A stretch of 64,000 bases of DNA from Pseudomonadota bacterium (GTDB lineage Bacteria > Pseudomonadota > Gammaproteobacteria > Burkholderiales > Rhodocyclaceae). The position numbers and the translations under genes were made by a program. The notes beneath the pieces are model-generated. The model was given only the letters and a program-made list of their open reading frames with translations, was not told the origin of the DNA and ran no database searches. The stretch is taken from assembly GCA_018241665.1 (NCBI GenBank), contig JAFEDK010000001.1:17869-81868 (forward strand), written 5' to 3'. Shown one piece after another: positions 9,121 to 16,584 of this stretch (position 1 is the stretch's first letter; each line of letters begins with the position of its first letter).

Positions 9121-9684
9121 TCAGGCGGGCAGGTCGGCGCGGGTATCCACGTCGCGCAGGCAGCCCGCGTCGTCGGTATCGATGGCGCGCAGGTCCGCCT
9201 TGTGGGCCGACAGAATCGCCCGCGCGCCCTCGTCGCCGGCAAGGCCCAGCAGCTCATCCCGCCAGCGGGCCGCAAAACCGACCGGGTGGCCGCGCCGCCC
9301 GTCGTGAAAAGGCGCCGCCAGCACCGCACCGCAGTTGATGGCATCGGCAACCCGGGCGAGGGTATCGACTTGCAGGAACGGCATGTCTGCCAGCGCAACG
9401 ACCCAGCCCGAGGCGTCGGCACTGGCCGCCACGCCAGCGGCCAGGCTGTGGCCCATGCCATCCACAGCGGCCGGACAGAAGACCGTTTCCAGCCCTTCCG
9501 CCAGCAGCAATCCAGCCAGTTCGAGCTGCTCCGGGCGGAGCACCGCGATGTTCCGCGGGCAGGCCTGGCGCAGACGGCGCGCCGCCGCCACGGCGATCGG
9601 CGTGCCGTTGGGCAGCGGATGCAGCAGCTTGTCGCCGCCGAAGCGCCGCCCCTGGCCCGCCGCCAACAACAGGCCAACCACCAT
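9121..9684 (-). CDS. MobA-like NTP transferase (molybdenum cofactor cytidylyl-/guanylyltransferase type)
   Basis: A 187-aa nucleotidyltransferase with the N-terminal signature LLLAAGQGRRFGGDKLL, the central MGHSLAAGV and the metal-binding ALADMPFL. These match the MobA/MocA group, which attach CMP or GMP to molybdopterin. It is the last gene of the iorA-iorB-xdhC operon, so molybdopterin cytosine dinucleotide formation (MocA-type) for the upstream hydroxylase is the likely role. The ATG at 9684 is used; a GTG at 9693 overlapping the xdhC stop (GTGA) is an equally credible start and would couple the two genes. Confidence 0.87.
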   Translation of the reverse strand: MVVGLLLAAGQGRRFGGDKLLHPLPNGTPIAVAAARRLRQACPRNIAVLRPEQLELAGLLLAEGLETVFCPAAVDGMGHSLAAGVAASADASGWVVALADMPFLQVDTLARVADAINCGAVLAAPFHDGRRGHPVGFAARWRDELLGLAGDEGARAILSAHKADLRAIDTDDAGCLRDVDTRADLPA

Positions 9685-9689
9685 TCCCG

Positions 9690-10691
9690 TCACGGGCGCA
9701 CGCCGCAGCCCGCGCTGGGGACGGTGCTCGCTTCGGCCCGCGGCACGACGACTCCGTTCTTCACCGCGGTCATCTCGGCCAGCACGGACACCGCGATCTC
9801 CGGCGGCGTACGGCTGCCGATGTGGATGCCGATCGGCCCGTGCAGGCGCCCGACCTCCCCTTCCGACAGGTCGAAATACTTGAGCAACCTCTCCTTGCGC
9901 GCCGCGTTGTTCACCCTCGAACCCAGCGCGCCGACGTAGAAGGCCGGCGACTTGAGCGCCTCCAGCAGGGCCATGTCGTCCAACTTCGGGTCGTGGGTCA
10001 GCGCGACGATGGCGGTGTGGGGATCGGGCCCCATCGCCAGCACCGCGTCGTCGGGCATGCCGGCCACCAGCGGCGCGCCGGGCACGTCCCACTCGACGGA
10101 ATATTCCTCGCGCGGGTCGCAGACGCTCACCGCGTAGTCGAGGGCCTGGGCCATCGGCGCCAGGTAGCGGGCGATCTGCCCGGCGCCGATGATCAGCAGG
10201 CGCCAGTGGGGGCCGTGGATCGTGCCGAGCCGAGTGCCGTCCCACAGCAGGGCTTCGCCACGGCAGGCATCCAGAATGCGCACCGCACCACTGTCCAGCT
10301 CGATCTCCCGGCGCACCAGCTGGCCGGCCTCTATGCGCGTCGTCAGCTCGGCGAGCTGGGCCGCATCCGGCGCCGGTTCGACGACCAGCTCCAGCGTACC
10401 GCCGCAGGGCAGGCCGAAGCGGTTGGCCTCTTCACGCGTCACCCCGTAGCGCAGCACGAAGGGCTGGCTGCCGGCGATGCGCCCGTCCAGCATGCGGGCG
10501 ACCATGTCGTCCTCGATGCAGCCGCCGGACACCGAGCCCTGCACCCGGCCGTCGTCCCGCAGGGCCATCCAGGCCCCGGCCGGACGGGGCGCCGAGCCCC
10601 AGGTCTGGGCGACGGTGACGAGGGCCGCCCGGTGTCCTTCCTCGCGCCAGCGCCGCAGCGCGGCGAGGACCTGCAGATCCTGACTGTCCAT
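9690..10691 (-). CDS. xdhC: XdhC/CoxI family molybdoenzyme maturation factor
   Basis: A 333-aa XdhC/CoxI protein. The N-terminal XdhC/CoxI domain contains VTVAQTWGSAPRPAGAWM and SVSGGCIEDDM; the C-terminal Rossmann-like domain begins with LLIIGAGQIARYLAP and ends with IGSRTPPEIAVSVLAEM. Family members bind molybdenum cofactor, help sulfurate it and hand it to xanthine-oxidase-type apoenzymes. Its position between the hydroxylase subunit genes and the MobA-like transferase agrees with a dedicated maturation role. An 80-base gap with a REP-type palindrome separates it from iorB-like upstream. Confidence 0.92.
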   Translation of the reverse strand: MDSQDLQVLAALRRWREEGHRAALVTVAQTWGSAPRPAGAWMALRDDGRVQGSVSGGCIEDDMVARMLDGRIAGSQPFVLRYGVTREEANRFGLPCGGTLELVVEPAPDAAQLAELTTRIEAGQLVRREIELDSGAVRILDACRGEALLWDGTRLGTIHGPHWRLLIIGAGQIARYLAPMAQALDYAVSVCDPREEYSVEWDVPGAPLVAGMPDDAVLAMGPDPHTAIVALTHDPKLDDMALLEALKSPAFYVGALGSRVNNAARKERLLKYFDLSEGEVGRLHGPIGIHIGSRTPPEIAVSVLAEMTAVKNGVVVPRAEASTVPSAGCGVRP

Positions 10692-10713
10692 GCTCTAGAC
10701 CTTTTCCTTGCAA

Positions 10714-10753
10714 ACCCTCTGTGGGGGCGAATTCATTCGCCCCCACAGAGGGT
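10714..10753. repeat. Collapsed REP-type palindrome
   Basis: An 18-bp perfect stem (arm beginning ACCCTCTGTGGGGGCGAA) closed by TTCA. It equals one arm of the window's REP family fused directly to its inverted copy, without the usual spacer. It lies between the stop of iorB-like and the start of xdhC, both on the minus strand, so the transcript would carry a strong hairpin between the structural and maturation genes. Confidence 0.9.
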
Positions 10754-10771
10754 GGATAAAAGCGAACCCGT

Positions 10772-12967
10772 TCAGGCCTTCAGCTCATCGGAGCGGAAGG
10801 GCAGGCGGGTCAGCCACTTGCCGGTGGCGGCGGCGATCGCATTGGCCACGGCCGGCGCCACCGGCGGCACGGCGGGTTCGCCGATGCCGGTCGGCTTCTC
10901 GGCGGACGGCACGATGTACACCTCGGTCTTCGGCATCTCGTTGATGCGGATCGGTGCGTACTCGCCGAAATTGCCCTGCTCCACGACGCCGTCCTTGAGG
11001 GTGATCTCGCCGTGCAGCGCGGCCGACAGCGCGAAACCCACCGAGCCTTCGACCTGGGCGCGGATCACGTCCGGGTTGATCGCCACGCCGCAATCCACCG
11101 CGGTGACGACGCGATCGACGCGCAGACTGCCGTCGGCCTGCACCGTCACCTCGGCCACCTGGGCCACGTAGGAGTGGAAGGACTCATGCACCGCCACCCC
11201 GCGGCCGCGGCGCTCGCCCGGCTTGCCCTTGGCCAGCGGCGTGCCCCAGCCGGCCTTCTCGGCGGCCAGACGCAGCACGCCGGCGTGGCGCGGATGCTTG
11301 TCGAGCAGCTTGAGGCGCAGGGCCACCGGATCCTGCTTCGACTCGGCCGCCAGCCGGTCGAGGAAGGTCTCGGTGGAGTAAGCGGTGTGCGTCGAGCCCA
11401 CCGAGCGCCACCACAGGACGGGCACCGTGATGTCGCTGGGCGTGTGCAGTTCGACCTGCAGGTTGGGGATGCCGTAGGGCAGCGTCGCAGCGCCTTCCAC
11501 CGACAGGCCATCGACGCCGTCCTTGATCATGAAGCCCTCGAAGGGCGAGCCCTTGGCGATGGACTGGCCGACCAGGCGATGGCGCCAGGCGCGGATCGAG
11601 CCGTCGGCGTTCAGCGCGGCCTCCATCGCATGGTGGAACTGCGGCCGGTAGTAGCCGCCCTTCGTGTCGTCCTCGCGCAGCCACACCATCTTGACCGGCG
11701 CGCGGGTGCCGGCCGCCTTGACGATGGAGGCGGCTTCCTTGACGTAGTCGGAGTCCTTGCAGGCGCGCCGTCCGAAGCTGCCGCCGGCGTAAAGCATGTG
11801 GATGCTCACCTTCTCGGGCGGCAGGCCGAACAGGGCCGCCAGATTGGCCTGATCCACGGTCTGGAACTGCTCGCCGTTCCACACTTCGAGGCTGTCGCCG
11901 GTGAATTGCACGACGCAGTTCAACGGCTCCATCGCGGCGTGGGCGAGGTAGGGGAAGTCGTAGCTGGCCTTGACGACCTTGGCGGCACCGGCCAGGGCGG
12001 CATCCCCGTCACCGTCCTTGCGGGCGATCAGGCCGGGGGTCTGGGCCAGTTCATGGTAGCGGACGAAGATCTCCTCACTACCGAGCTTGAAGGCAGCGCT
12101 GTCGTCCCATTCGACGCTCAGCGCATCGCGGCCCTTCTTGGCGCTCCAGGTGTCCTTGGCGAGTACCGCGACGCCACCGGGAATCGCCACCACATCGACG
12201 ACGCCCTTGATCGCCTTGGTCTTGCTGGCGTCGAAGGACTTGACCTTGCCGCCGAAGCGCGGCGGATGGGCGACCACCGCCACCAGCATGCCCGGCAGAT
12301 GGACGTCCTGGGTGAACTGGGCCGTGCCATTGGTCTTGGCGAAACTGTCCTTGCGCGGCGCGTGCTTGCCGACGAGGCGGAAATCCTTCGGGTCCTTGAG
12401 GGGCACGGTGGCCGGCACGGCCTCGGCGGCGGCCGCTTCGGCCAGCTCGCCGAAGGTCGCCTTGCGCTTGCTGGCTGCGTGGGACACGACGCCGTCGCGC
12501 ACACTGATCTCGGCGGCCGGCACATTCCAGCGCTTGGCGGCAGCGGCGACGAGCATCGCCCGCGCCACGGCGCCGGTCTGGCGCAGCTGCTCCCAGGAAT
12601 TGGCCATCGCGGTGCTGCCGCCGGTGCCCTGCATCGGGCCGAAGGCCAGGTTGTTGTAGCGCTTGGCGTCGGCCGGCGCGCCATCGACACGCACCTGGGC
12701 CCAGGCGGCGTCGAGTTCCTCGGCGACGATGGTGGCCAGCCCAGTGTAGGTGCCCTGCCCCATTTCCAGGTGCTTGGAGATCACCGTCACCGAGTTGTCG
12801 GCGCCGATGCTCAGGAAGGGGGTCGGTTCGAACGCTGCGGCAGAACCGGCTGCGGTGACCGTCTTTGCCCCCTTGGCGGCGAAGGCCGGCAGCGCCAGGC
12901 CGAGGGTCAGGCCGGCGGAACCCTCAAGAAAGTGGCGGCGGGAGAGGTTGTGAATGGCTTGGGTCAT
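10772..12967 (-). CDS. iorB: Xanthine oxidase-family molybdopterin subunit (isoquinoline 1-oxidoreductase beta type)
   Basis: Large catalytic subunit, 731 aa, of a periplasmic-type molybdenum hydroxylase. The ATG at 12967 opens a twin-arginine signal (SRRHFLEGSAGLTLGLALPA), so the complex is probably exported folded by Tat. Recognisable blocks include EMGQGTYTGLATIVAEELD, GGSFGRRACKDSDYV (molybdopterin contact), WWRSVGSTHTAYSTETFLD, and AINPDVIRAQVEGSVGFALSAALHGEI. The one-piece beta subunit paired with a separate 2Fe-2S subunit is the IorAB/aldehyde dehydrogenase layout. The substrate (N-heterocycle, aldehyde or other) cannot be decided. In-frame sequence upstream of the ATG is antisense to iorA and not coding. 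The gene symbol is by analogy. Confidence 0.88.
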   Translation of the reverse strand: MTQAIHNLSRRHFLEGSAGLTLGLALPAFAAKGAKTVTAAGSAAAFEPTPFLSIGADNSVTVISKHLEMGQGTYTGLATIVAEELDAAWAQVRVDGAPADAKRYNNLAFGPMQGTGGSTAMANSWEQLRQTGAVARAMLVAAAAKRWNVPAAEISVRDGVVSHAASKRKATFGELAEAAAAEAVPATVPLKDPKDFRLVGKHAPRKDSFAKTNGTAQFTQDVHLPGMLVAVVAHPPRFGGKVKSFDASKTKAIKGVVDVVAIPGGVAVLAKDTWSAKKGRDALSVEWDDSAAFKLGSEEIFVRYHELAQTPGLIARKDGDGDAALAGAAKVVKASYDFPYLAHAAMEPLNCVVQFTGDSLEVWNGEQFQTVDQANLAALFGLPPEKVSIHMLYAGGSFGRRACKDSDYVKEAASIVKAAGTRAPVKMVWLREDDTKGGYYRPQFHHAMEAALNADGSIRAWRHRLVGQSIAKGSPFEGFMIKDGVDGLSVEGAATLPYGIPNLQVELHTPSDITVPVLWWRSVGSTHTAYSTETFLDRLAAESKQDPVALRLKLLDKHPRHAGVLRLAAEKAGWGTPLAKGKPGERRGRGVAVHESFHSYVAQVAEVTVQADGSLRVDRVVTAVDCGVAINPDVIRAQVEGSVGFALSAALHGEITLKDGVVEQGNFGEYAPIRINEMPKTEVYIVPSAEKPTGIGEPAVPPVAPAVANAIAAATGKWLTRLPFRSDELKA

Positions 12968-12978
12968 ATCGTCTCTCC

Positions 12979-13437
12979 TCAGGCCAGCGCCCTGGCGGCT
13001 TCGTGGATGGCCGCGCGGATGCGCACGTAGGTGCCGCAGCGGCACAGGTTGCCGGCCATCGCAGCATCGATGTCGGCGTCGGTGGGGTTCTTCTTGGTCT
13101 TCAGCAGGCCCACGGCGCTCATGATCTGGCCGGACTGGCAGTAGCCGCACTGCACCACGTCGAGCTTGCGCCAGGCCTCCTGCACGGCCTTGCCGACGCG
13201 GGAGTTGTCGACAGCCTCGATGGTGGTGATCTTCTTGCCCGCCACGCTGGACACCGGGGTGATACAGGAGCGGGTCGGCTGGCCATCCACATGCACGGTA
13301 CAGGCGCCGCACAGGCCGGCACCGCAGCCGAACTTGGTGCCGGTGAGGAGGAGCGAATCGCGCAGGGTCCACAACAGCGGGGTGTCGGGGTCGACGTCGG
13401 CGCGCTGGGGCTTGCCGTTCACATTGAGCTGGATCAT
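12979..13437 (-). CDS. iorA: (2Fe-2S)-binding subunit of molybdenum hydroxylase (IorA type)
   Basis: Small 152-aa iron-sulfur subunit. The N-terminal plant-ferredoxin-like cluster motif is [17 protein letters not shown] with a further Cys in RSCITP. The C-terminal all-helical cluster uses [13 protein letters not shown] and [11 protein letters not shown]. It passes electrons from the molybdenum site of the neighbouring large subunit to an external acceptor, often a cytochrome in IorAB-type enzymes. It has no signal of its own, consistent with hitch-hiking through Tat with the large subunit. First gene of the operon; 11 bases separate it from iorB. Confidence 0.93.
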   Translation of the reverse strand: MIQLNVNGKPQRADVDPDTPLLWTLRDSLLLTGTKFGCGAGLCGACTVHVDGQPTRSCITPVSSVAGKKITTIEAVDNSRVGKAVQEAWRKLDVVQCGYCQSGQIMSAVGLLKTKKNPTDADIDAAMAGNLCRCGTYVRIRAAIHEAARALA

Positions 13438-13474
13438 GGTCTATCTCCGTGGGGTTGCCGGATTGTTCTTTGGA

Positions 13475-13543
13475 CGTGGGGGCGAATTCATTCGCCCGCG
13501 GAGATCGATTGAGCCGCCAAGGGCGAATGAATTCGCCCCCACG
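13475..13543. repeat. REP-type inverted repeat pair
   Basis: Two inverted arms (CGTGGGGGCGAATTCATTCG and its complement) flank a spacer of about 25 bp. It lies in the divergent region between iorA-like and the AraC regulator, where it may sit close to or within promoter DNA. Confidence 0.92.
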
Positions 13544-13711
13544 GTCATCGGACTCCCGCCACCATGGACCAAAATGTAGCCCAGCCTCACCCGGAAGGCA
13601 TTGCAGGATCCTGTGAGATTCTTGCCCAATCATCCAGAATAGTGTCTCATCCACTGCAGGCCCGACGGGAAAACGATAACCTCGGGCACGTCGATGCAGG
13701 AGAATCAAACC

Positions 13712-14632
13712 ATGACCGGATCAGGCGCGCCCACCCAGCCGGCGCCCTTCGCGCTCGACGCCTCACGTCTTGAGCTGGCCACGCTGATTGAACGATATTG
13801 CACCGCGGACGGCCCTAACCCGACGCCGATCAACGGCCTCAGCCTGTTCCGTGCGTCGAGCACCAGCACGCCGATCTGCGCCGTCTATCGCTCGGTGCTG
13901 GCCGTCGCCGCCCAGGGCACCAAGCGCCTGAGCCTGGCTGACGAAGCCTTCCAGTACGACAGCCAGCATTACTTGATCACGTCGGTGGATCTGCCGGTGA
14001 TCGGCCAGATCACCGAAGCCTCGCCGGAGCGCCCCTACCTGTGCGCGGTGTTCGACATGGACCCGCGCCGGATCGCCGAACTGGCCGGCTCCATGCAGCT
14101 GGCGCCGCTGCCGCCGGGGGCCGGCGCGCTCGGCCTCGGCGTCAGCCCGCTCACCGCCCCGGTGATGGACGCCTTCCTGCGCCTGGTGCGCCTGCTCGAC
14201 ACGCCGGACGACATCCCGGTGCTGGCCCCGCTGCGCGAACAGGAACTGCTCTACCGCCTGCTCACCGGCGCCCAGGGCCAGCGCCTGCGCAGCATCGCCG
14301 CCACCGACAGCCAGGGCCACCGCACCGCCCGTGCCATCGACTGGATCAAGGGCAACTTCGACCAGCCTTTGTCCATCGATGCGCTGGCCGACGCGGTCAA
14401 TATGAGCAAGTCGTCCCTGCACCACCACTTCAAAGCGCTGACGGCGATGAGCCCGCTGCAGTACCAGAAGCAGATCCGCCTGCAGGAGGCGCGCAAGATG
14501 ATGCTCACCGAGGCCGTCGACGCCGCCACCGTCGCGCGCCGGGTCGGCTACGAAAGCCCGTCCCAATTCAGCCGCGAATACCGCCGCCTGTTCGGCGCCC
14601 CGCCACTGCGGGACATCGCACGGATGCGTTGA
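13712..14632 (+). CDS. AraC-family transcriptional regulator
   Basis: A 306-aa activator-type regulator. Residues 1-190 resemble the AraC N-terminal ligand-binding domain (PF06719 type; DLPVIGQITEASPERPYL). The C-terminal 100 residues contain two helix-turn-helix units: LSIDALADAVNMSKSSLHHHFKA and ATVARRVGYESPSQFSREYRRLFG. The start at 13712 is chosen because AGGAG precedes it by nine bases; an ATG at 13694 overlaps that site. It is divergently oriented from the iorA-iorB-xdhC-mobA operon and is the obvious candidate regulator of it. PF06719 regulators often control aldehyde- or alcohol-responsive genes. Confidence 0.9.
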   Translation: MTGSGAPTQPAPFALDASRLELATLIERYCTADGPNPTPINGLSLFRASSTSTPICAVYRSVLAVAAQGTKRLSLADEAFQYDSQHYLITSVDLPVIGQITEASPERPYLCAVFDMDPRRIAELAGSMQLAPLPPGAGALGLGVSPLTAPVMDAFLRLVRLLDTPDDIPVLAPLREQELLYRLLTGAQGQRLRSIAATDSQGHRTARAIDWIKGNFDQPLSIDALADAVNMSKSSLHHHFKALTAMSPLQYQKQIRLQEARKMMLTEAVDAATVARRVGYESPSQFSREYRRLFGAPPLRDIARMR

Positions 14633-14639
14633 ATCCACC

Positions 14640-14671
14640 GGGGCCTGTGGGGGCTGGGGCCTGTGGGGGCG
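14640..14671. repeat. Two-copy 16-bp tandem repeat leading into a REP
   Basis: Unit GGGGCCTGTGGGGGCT occurs at 14640-14655 and again at 14656-14671, where the final base becomes G and the copy runs directly into the REP arm. The repeated unit therefore contains the first bases of the REP. Confidence 0.85.
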
Positions 14672-14729
14672 AATTCATTCGCCCTCGGACTCCGATGGGC
14701 CTCTGAAGGGCGAATGAATTCGCCCCCAC
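14663..14729. repeat. REP-type inverted repeat pair
   Basis: Inverted arms beginning GTGGGGGCGAATTCATTCGC at 14663 and ending in the complementary sequence at 14729, with a spacer of about 23 bp. It is located between the convergent ends of the AraC regulator and the DUF2252 gene. Confidence 0.92.
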
Positions 14730-14758
14730 GGCCACCTGGAACGGAGGATGACTACGCA

Positions 14759-14785
14759 CAGGGCGAATCAATCCACCCCTACAGG
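14759..14785. repeat. Decayed single REP arm overlapping the DUF2252 stop codon
   Basis: On the minus strand TGTAGGGGTGGATTGATTCG matches the REP arm TGTGGGGGCGAATTCATTCG at all but four of the 20 positions, and the following bases also match. The TGA stop of the DUF2252 gene lies inside it, and its last codons (P-V-G-V-D) are read from the arm. Confidence 0.7.
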
Positions 14786-15976
14786 AAACGCCCCGTCATC
14801 ATAGGCTTCACAGTACGTCTTCCAGTCTTTGCGCAGCCGGTCGCTGCATTCGTCGGCCGCCCCCTGCAGTGCCTTGCGCCACTTGCCGGCACCGAAGTCG
14901 ATGAGCGCATCGGCAATCGCCGAGCCGCTACGCCCGCTGCTGCGTAACTGGGCGCTGGCGACGATGGCCCCCATCGTGCCGACGACGCCGCGGATGGCCT
15001 CGAAACCGGAACGAGACTCCTCCAGCACGACCCGGTCCTCGGTCGGCTGCAGACCGCGCAGGATGTAGGAGCGCTTGCCCATCCTGACCGGCTGCAGGAA
15101 GGCCATCGACACCGCCTGCATGCGCCGCTGCACCGCCACGACCCGCGCGGCCTCGGACTTCCAGGCCGGCTGCGGCGTCTTCAGATAGGGCGCCAACGAC
15201 GAGGGCAGCGCCTCCTTCAGATCGAGCAGGTAGTTGCCGTCCAGCGAGCCCTTGCCGCGGACCAGGATCACGAAGCGATCCACGCCCAGGCTGCCGTTGC
15301 CGGCGATCCGCCGGGCCACGTCGAGCACCTCGTAGAAGCGCGGGTCGGCCTGGGACTCGGCCAGTTCGCCGATCAGCTTGGTGACCTTGTCGCGCTGCTT
15401 GTCGGTAACCGGCAAGGCCTTGCCATTGTCCAGGCGTAACTGACGGCGCTTGCCCTTGAGCACCGTCCGCCCGTCCAAAAAGGCCGGACGCAGCCGCCCA
15501 TGCAAGCCATCGAGGAGATGGCGGACCAGGCCGCTGGCGGTGTCGCGCTCGACCCAGCCGGCCTTGCCGGCAACCAGCGTGGCCCGGTAGGCATCGAGGA
15601 ATTCGTCGCACAGTTCGCCGGCCTGCTTCTTCTTCACCTCCATCGACGCGGCACCGATCTGCACGCTGCTCAGGAGGCGCACCAGATCCCAACTGGCCGG
15701 CGCCAGCGCGGACTCGTCGAAATCATTGAGGTCGAAATAGACCAGCCGGTTGTCGCCCTTGTAGCTACCGAAGTTCTGCAGATGCAGGTCGCCGCAGCTC
15801 CACACCGGCGGCGCGGTGGCAAACAGCGGCTCATCCGGCAGACGCTGGTAGAACAGGTGGCAGGTACCGCGCAGGAAGACGAAGGCGCTCGCCCGCATGT
15901 TGCGGTACTTGAGCACCAGGCGCTGCGGGTCGCGGCCGGCATTGAAGTCCAGGATCTGCTCGACGACGTCGCTCAT
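14768..15976 (-). CDS. DUF2252 family kinase-like protein
   Basis: A 402-aa DUF2252 member. Family hallmarks are the N-terminal KYRNMRASAFVFLRGTCHLF, then WSCGDLHLQNFGSY and YFDLNDFDE. The latter two look like the HxDxxxxN catalytic loop and the DFD metal motif of aminoglycoside-phosphotransferase-like kinases, so a small-molecule kinase fold is likely; no substrate is known for the family. The ATG at 15976 has GGGGAAA at suitable distance, in preference to one two codons upstream. The last five codons and the stop lie in a decayed REP arm, so the native C-terminus was probably altered by insertion. Confidence 0.87.
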   Translation of the reverse strand: MSDVVEQILDFNAGRDPQRLVLKYRNMRASAFVFLRGTCHLFYQRLPDEPLFATAPPVWSCGDLHLQNFGSYKGDNRLVYFDLNDFDESALAPASWDLVRLLSSVQIGAASMEVKKKQAGELCDEFLDAYRATLVAGKAGWVERDTASGLVRHLLDGLHGRLRPAFLDGRTVLKGKRRQLRLDNGKALPVTDKQRDKVTKLIGELAESQADPRFYEVLDVARRIAGNGSLGVDRFVILVRGKGSLDGNYLLDLKEALPSSLAPYLKTPQPAWKSEAARVVAVQRRMQAVSMAFLQPVRMGKRSYILRGLQPTEDRVVLEESRSGFEAIRGVVGTMGAIVASAQLRSSGRSGSAIADALIDFGAGKWRKALQGAADECSDRLRKDWKTYCEAYDDGAFPVGVD

Positions 15977-16033
15977 GACCATTTCCCCGTGCTCATCAAA
16001 CCACGCAGCATACGCCTGCCGCCCCAGACGCCC

Positions 16034-16498
16034 CTAGTGGCGATGCCCATCGTCGGGCAGGTCGTGGGGCTGGCGCGCTGGCGGCGACTTCTCCATCAGT
16101 TTCATGCGGGCGATACGCACCTCGCAGTCGCCGGGCACCGTTGCGCACAGGCTGGCGTCGTCGATGCGCAGCTTCTTCTGCGTGGCACGGAAGCGCTGCA
16201 GGAAGGCCAACGCGGTGTCCTGCGCGCCGCGCATGCCGAGGCGCGCCGAATTGAGGGCGCCGACGAAACCGAAATACTCGATGCCCAGGCGCCGCGGCCC
16301 GGCCTTCTTCTCCTCGGCGAGCAGCCCCGTCAGGCAGGCTTCGTAGGCATGGGTGTCATGGTGGATCAACCGGTAGCAGCGCCCCTGGGCGTCCAGCGCG
16401 GCCTCGGCAATCCGGCCCGGCAATGCGGGATCGGGGGCTCCGGCGATGGCGGCCGGCAGGCCTAGCGCCAGCAGGAAGGCAAGCAGATGTCTCAACAC
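16034..16498 (-). CDS. Small exported protein of unknown function
   Basis: A 154-aa protein with a typical signal peptide (MLRHLLAFLLALGLPAAIAG, cleavage near residue 20). The mature part has four cysteines spread through it (RCYRL, EACLT, SLCATV, GDCEV), plausible as two disulfides in the periplasm, and a His-rich tail (HDLPDDGHRH). I do not recognise the family. The sequence pattern suggests a lysozyme-inhibitor-like or other small periplasmic binding fold, but this is not demonstrable. It follows the 5'-nucleotidase gene after a terminator-like hairpin and so may be transcribed separately. Confidence 0.7.
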   Translation of the reverse strand: MLRHLLAFLLALGLPAAIAGAPDPALPGRIAEAALDAQGRCYRLIHHDTHAYEACLTGLLAEEKKAGPRRLGIEYFGFVGALNSARLGMRGAQDTALAFLQRFRATQKKLRIDDASLCATVPGDCEVRIARMKLMEKSPPARQPHDLPDDGHRH

Positions 16499-16546
16499 GG
16501 AATCAGTCCCTCAAAACAAGCCGGGGCGACAACGCCGCCCCGGTCG

Positions 16547-16568
16547 AAAAGGCCGGCACGCGGCCGGC
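16547..16568 (-). terminator. Rho-independent terminator after the 5'-nucleotidase gene
   Basis: On the minus strand GCCGGC-CGCGT-GCCGGC forms a 6-bp stem followed by CTTTTCG. It sits 17 bases past the stop of the nucleotidase gene. A second GC hairpin (CCGGGGCG/CGCCCCGG) lies just beyond. Confidence 0.6.
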
Positions 16569-16584
16569 TCCAAGATCCTTGTTA

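Noticed and set aside
11012-13030. A 672-codon open frame antisense to iorB
   Set aside because: Composition and lack of domains mark it as a shadow of the molybdopterin subunit gene.
12968-13708. N-terminal extension of the iorB frame by 247 codons
   Set aside because: It overlaps iorA in another frame and a REP; the Tat signal and ATG at 12967 give the natural start.
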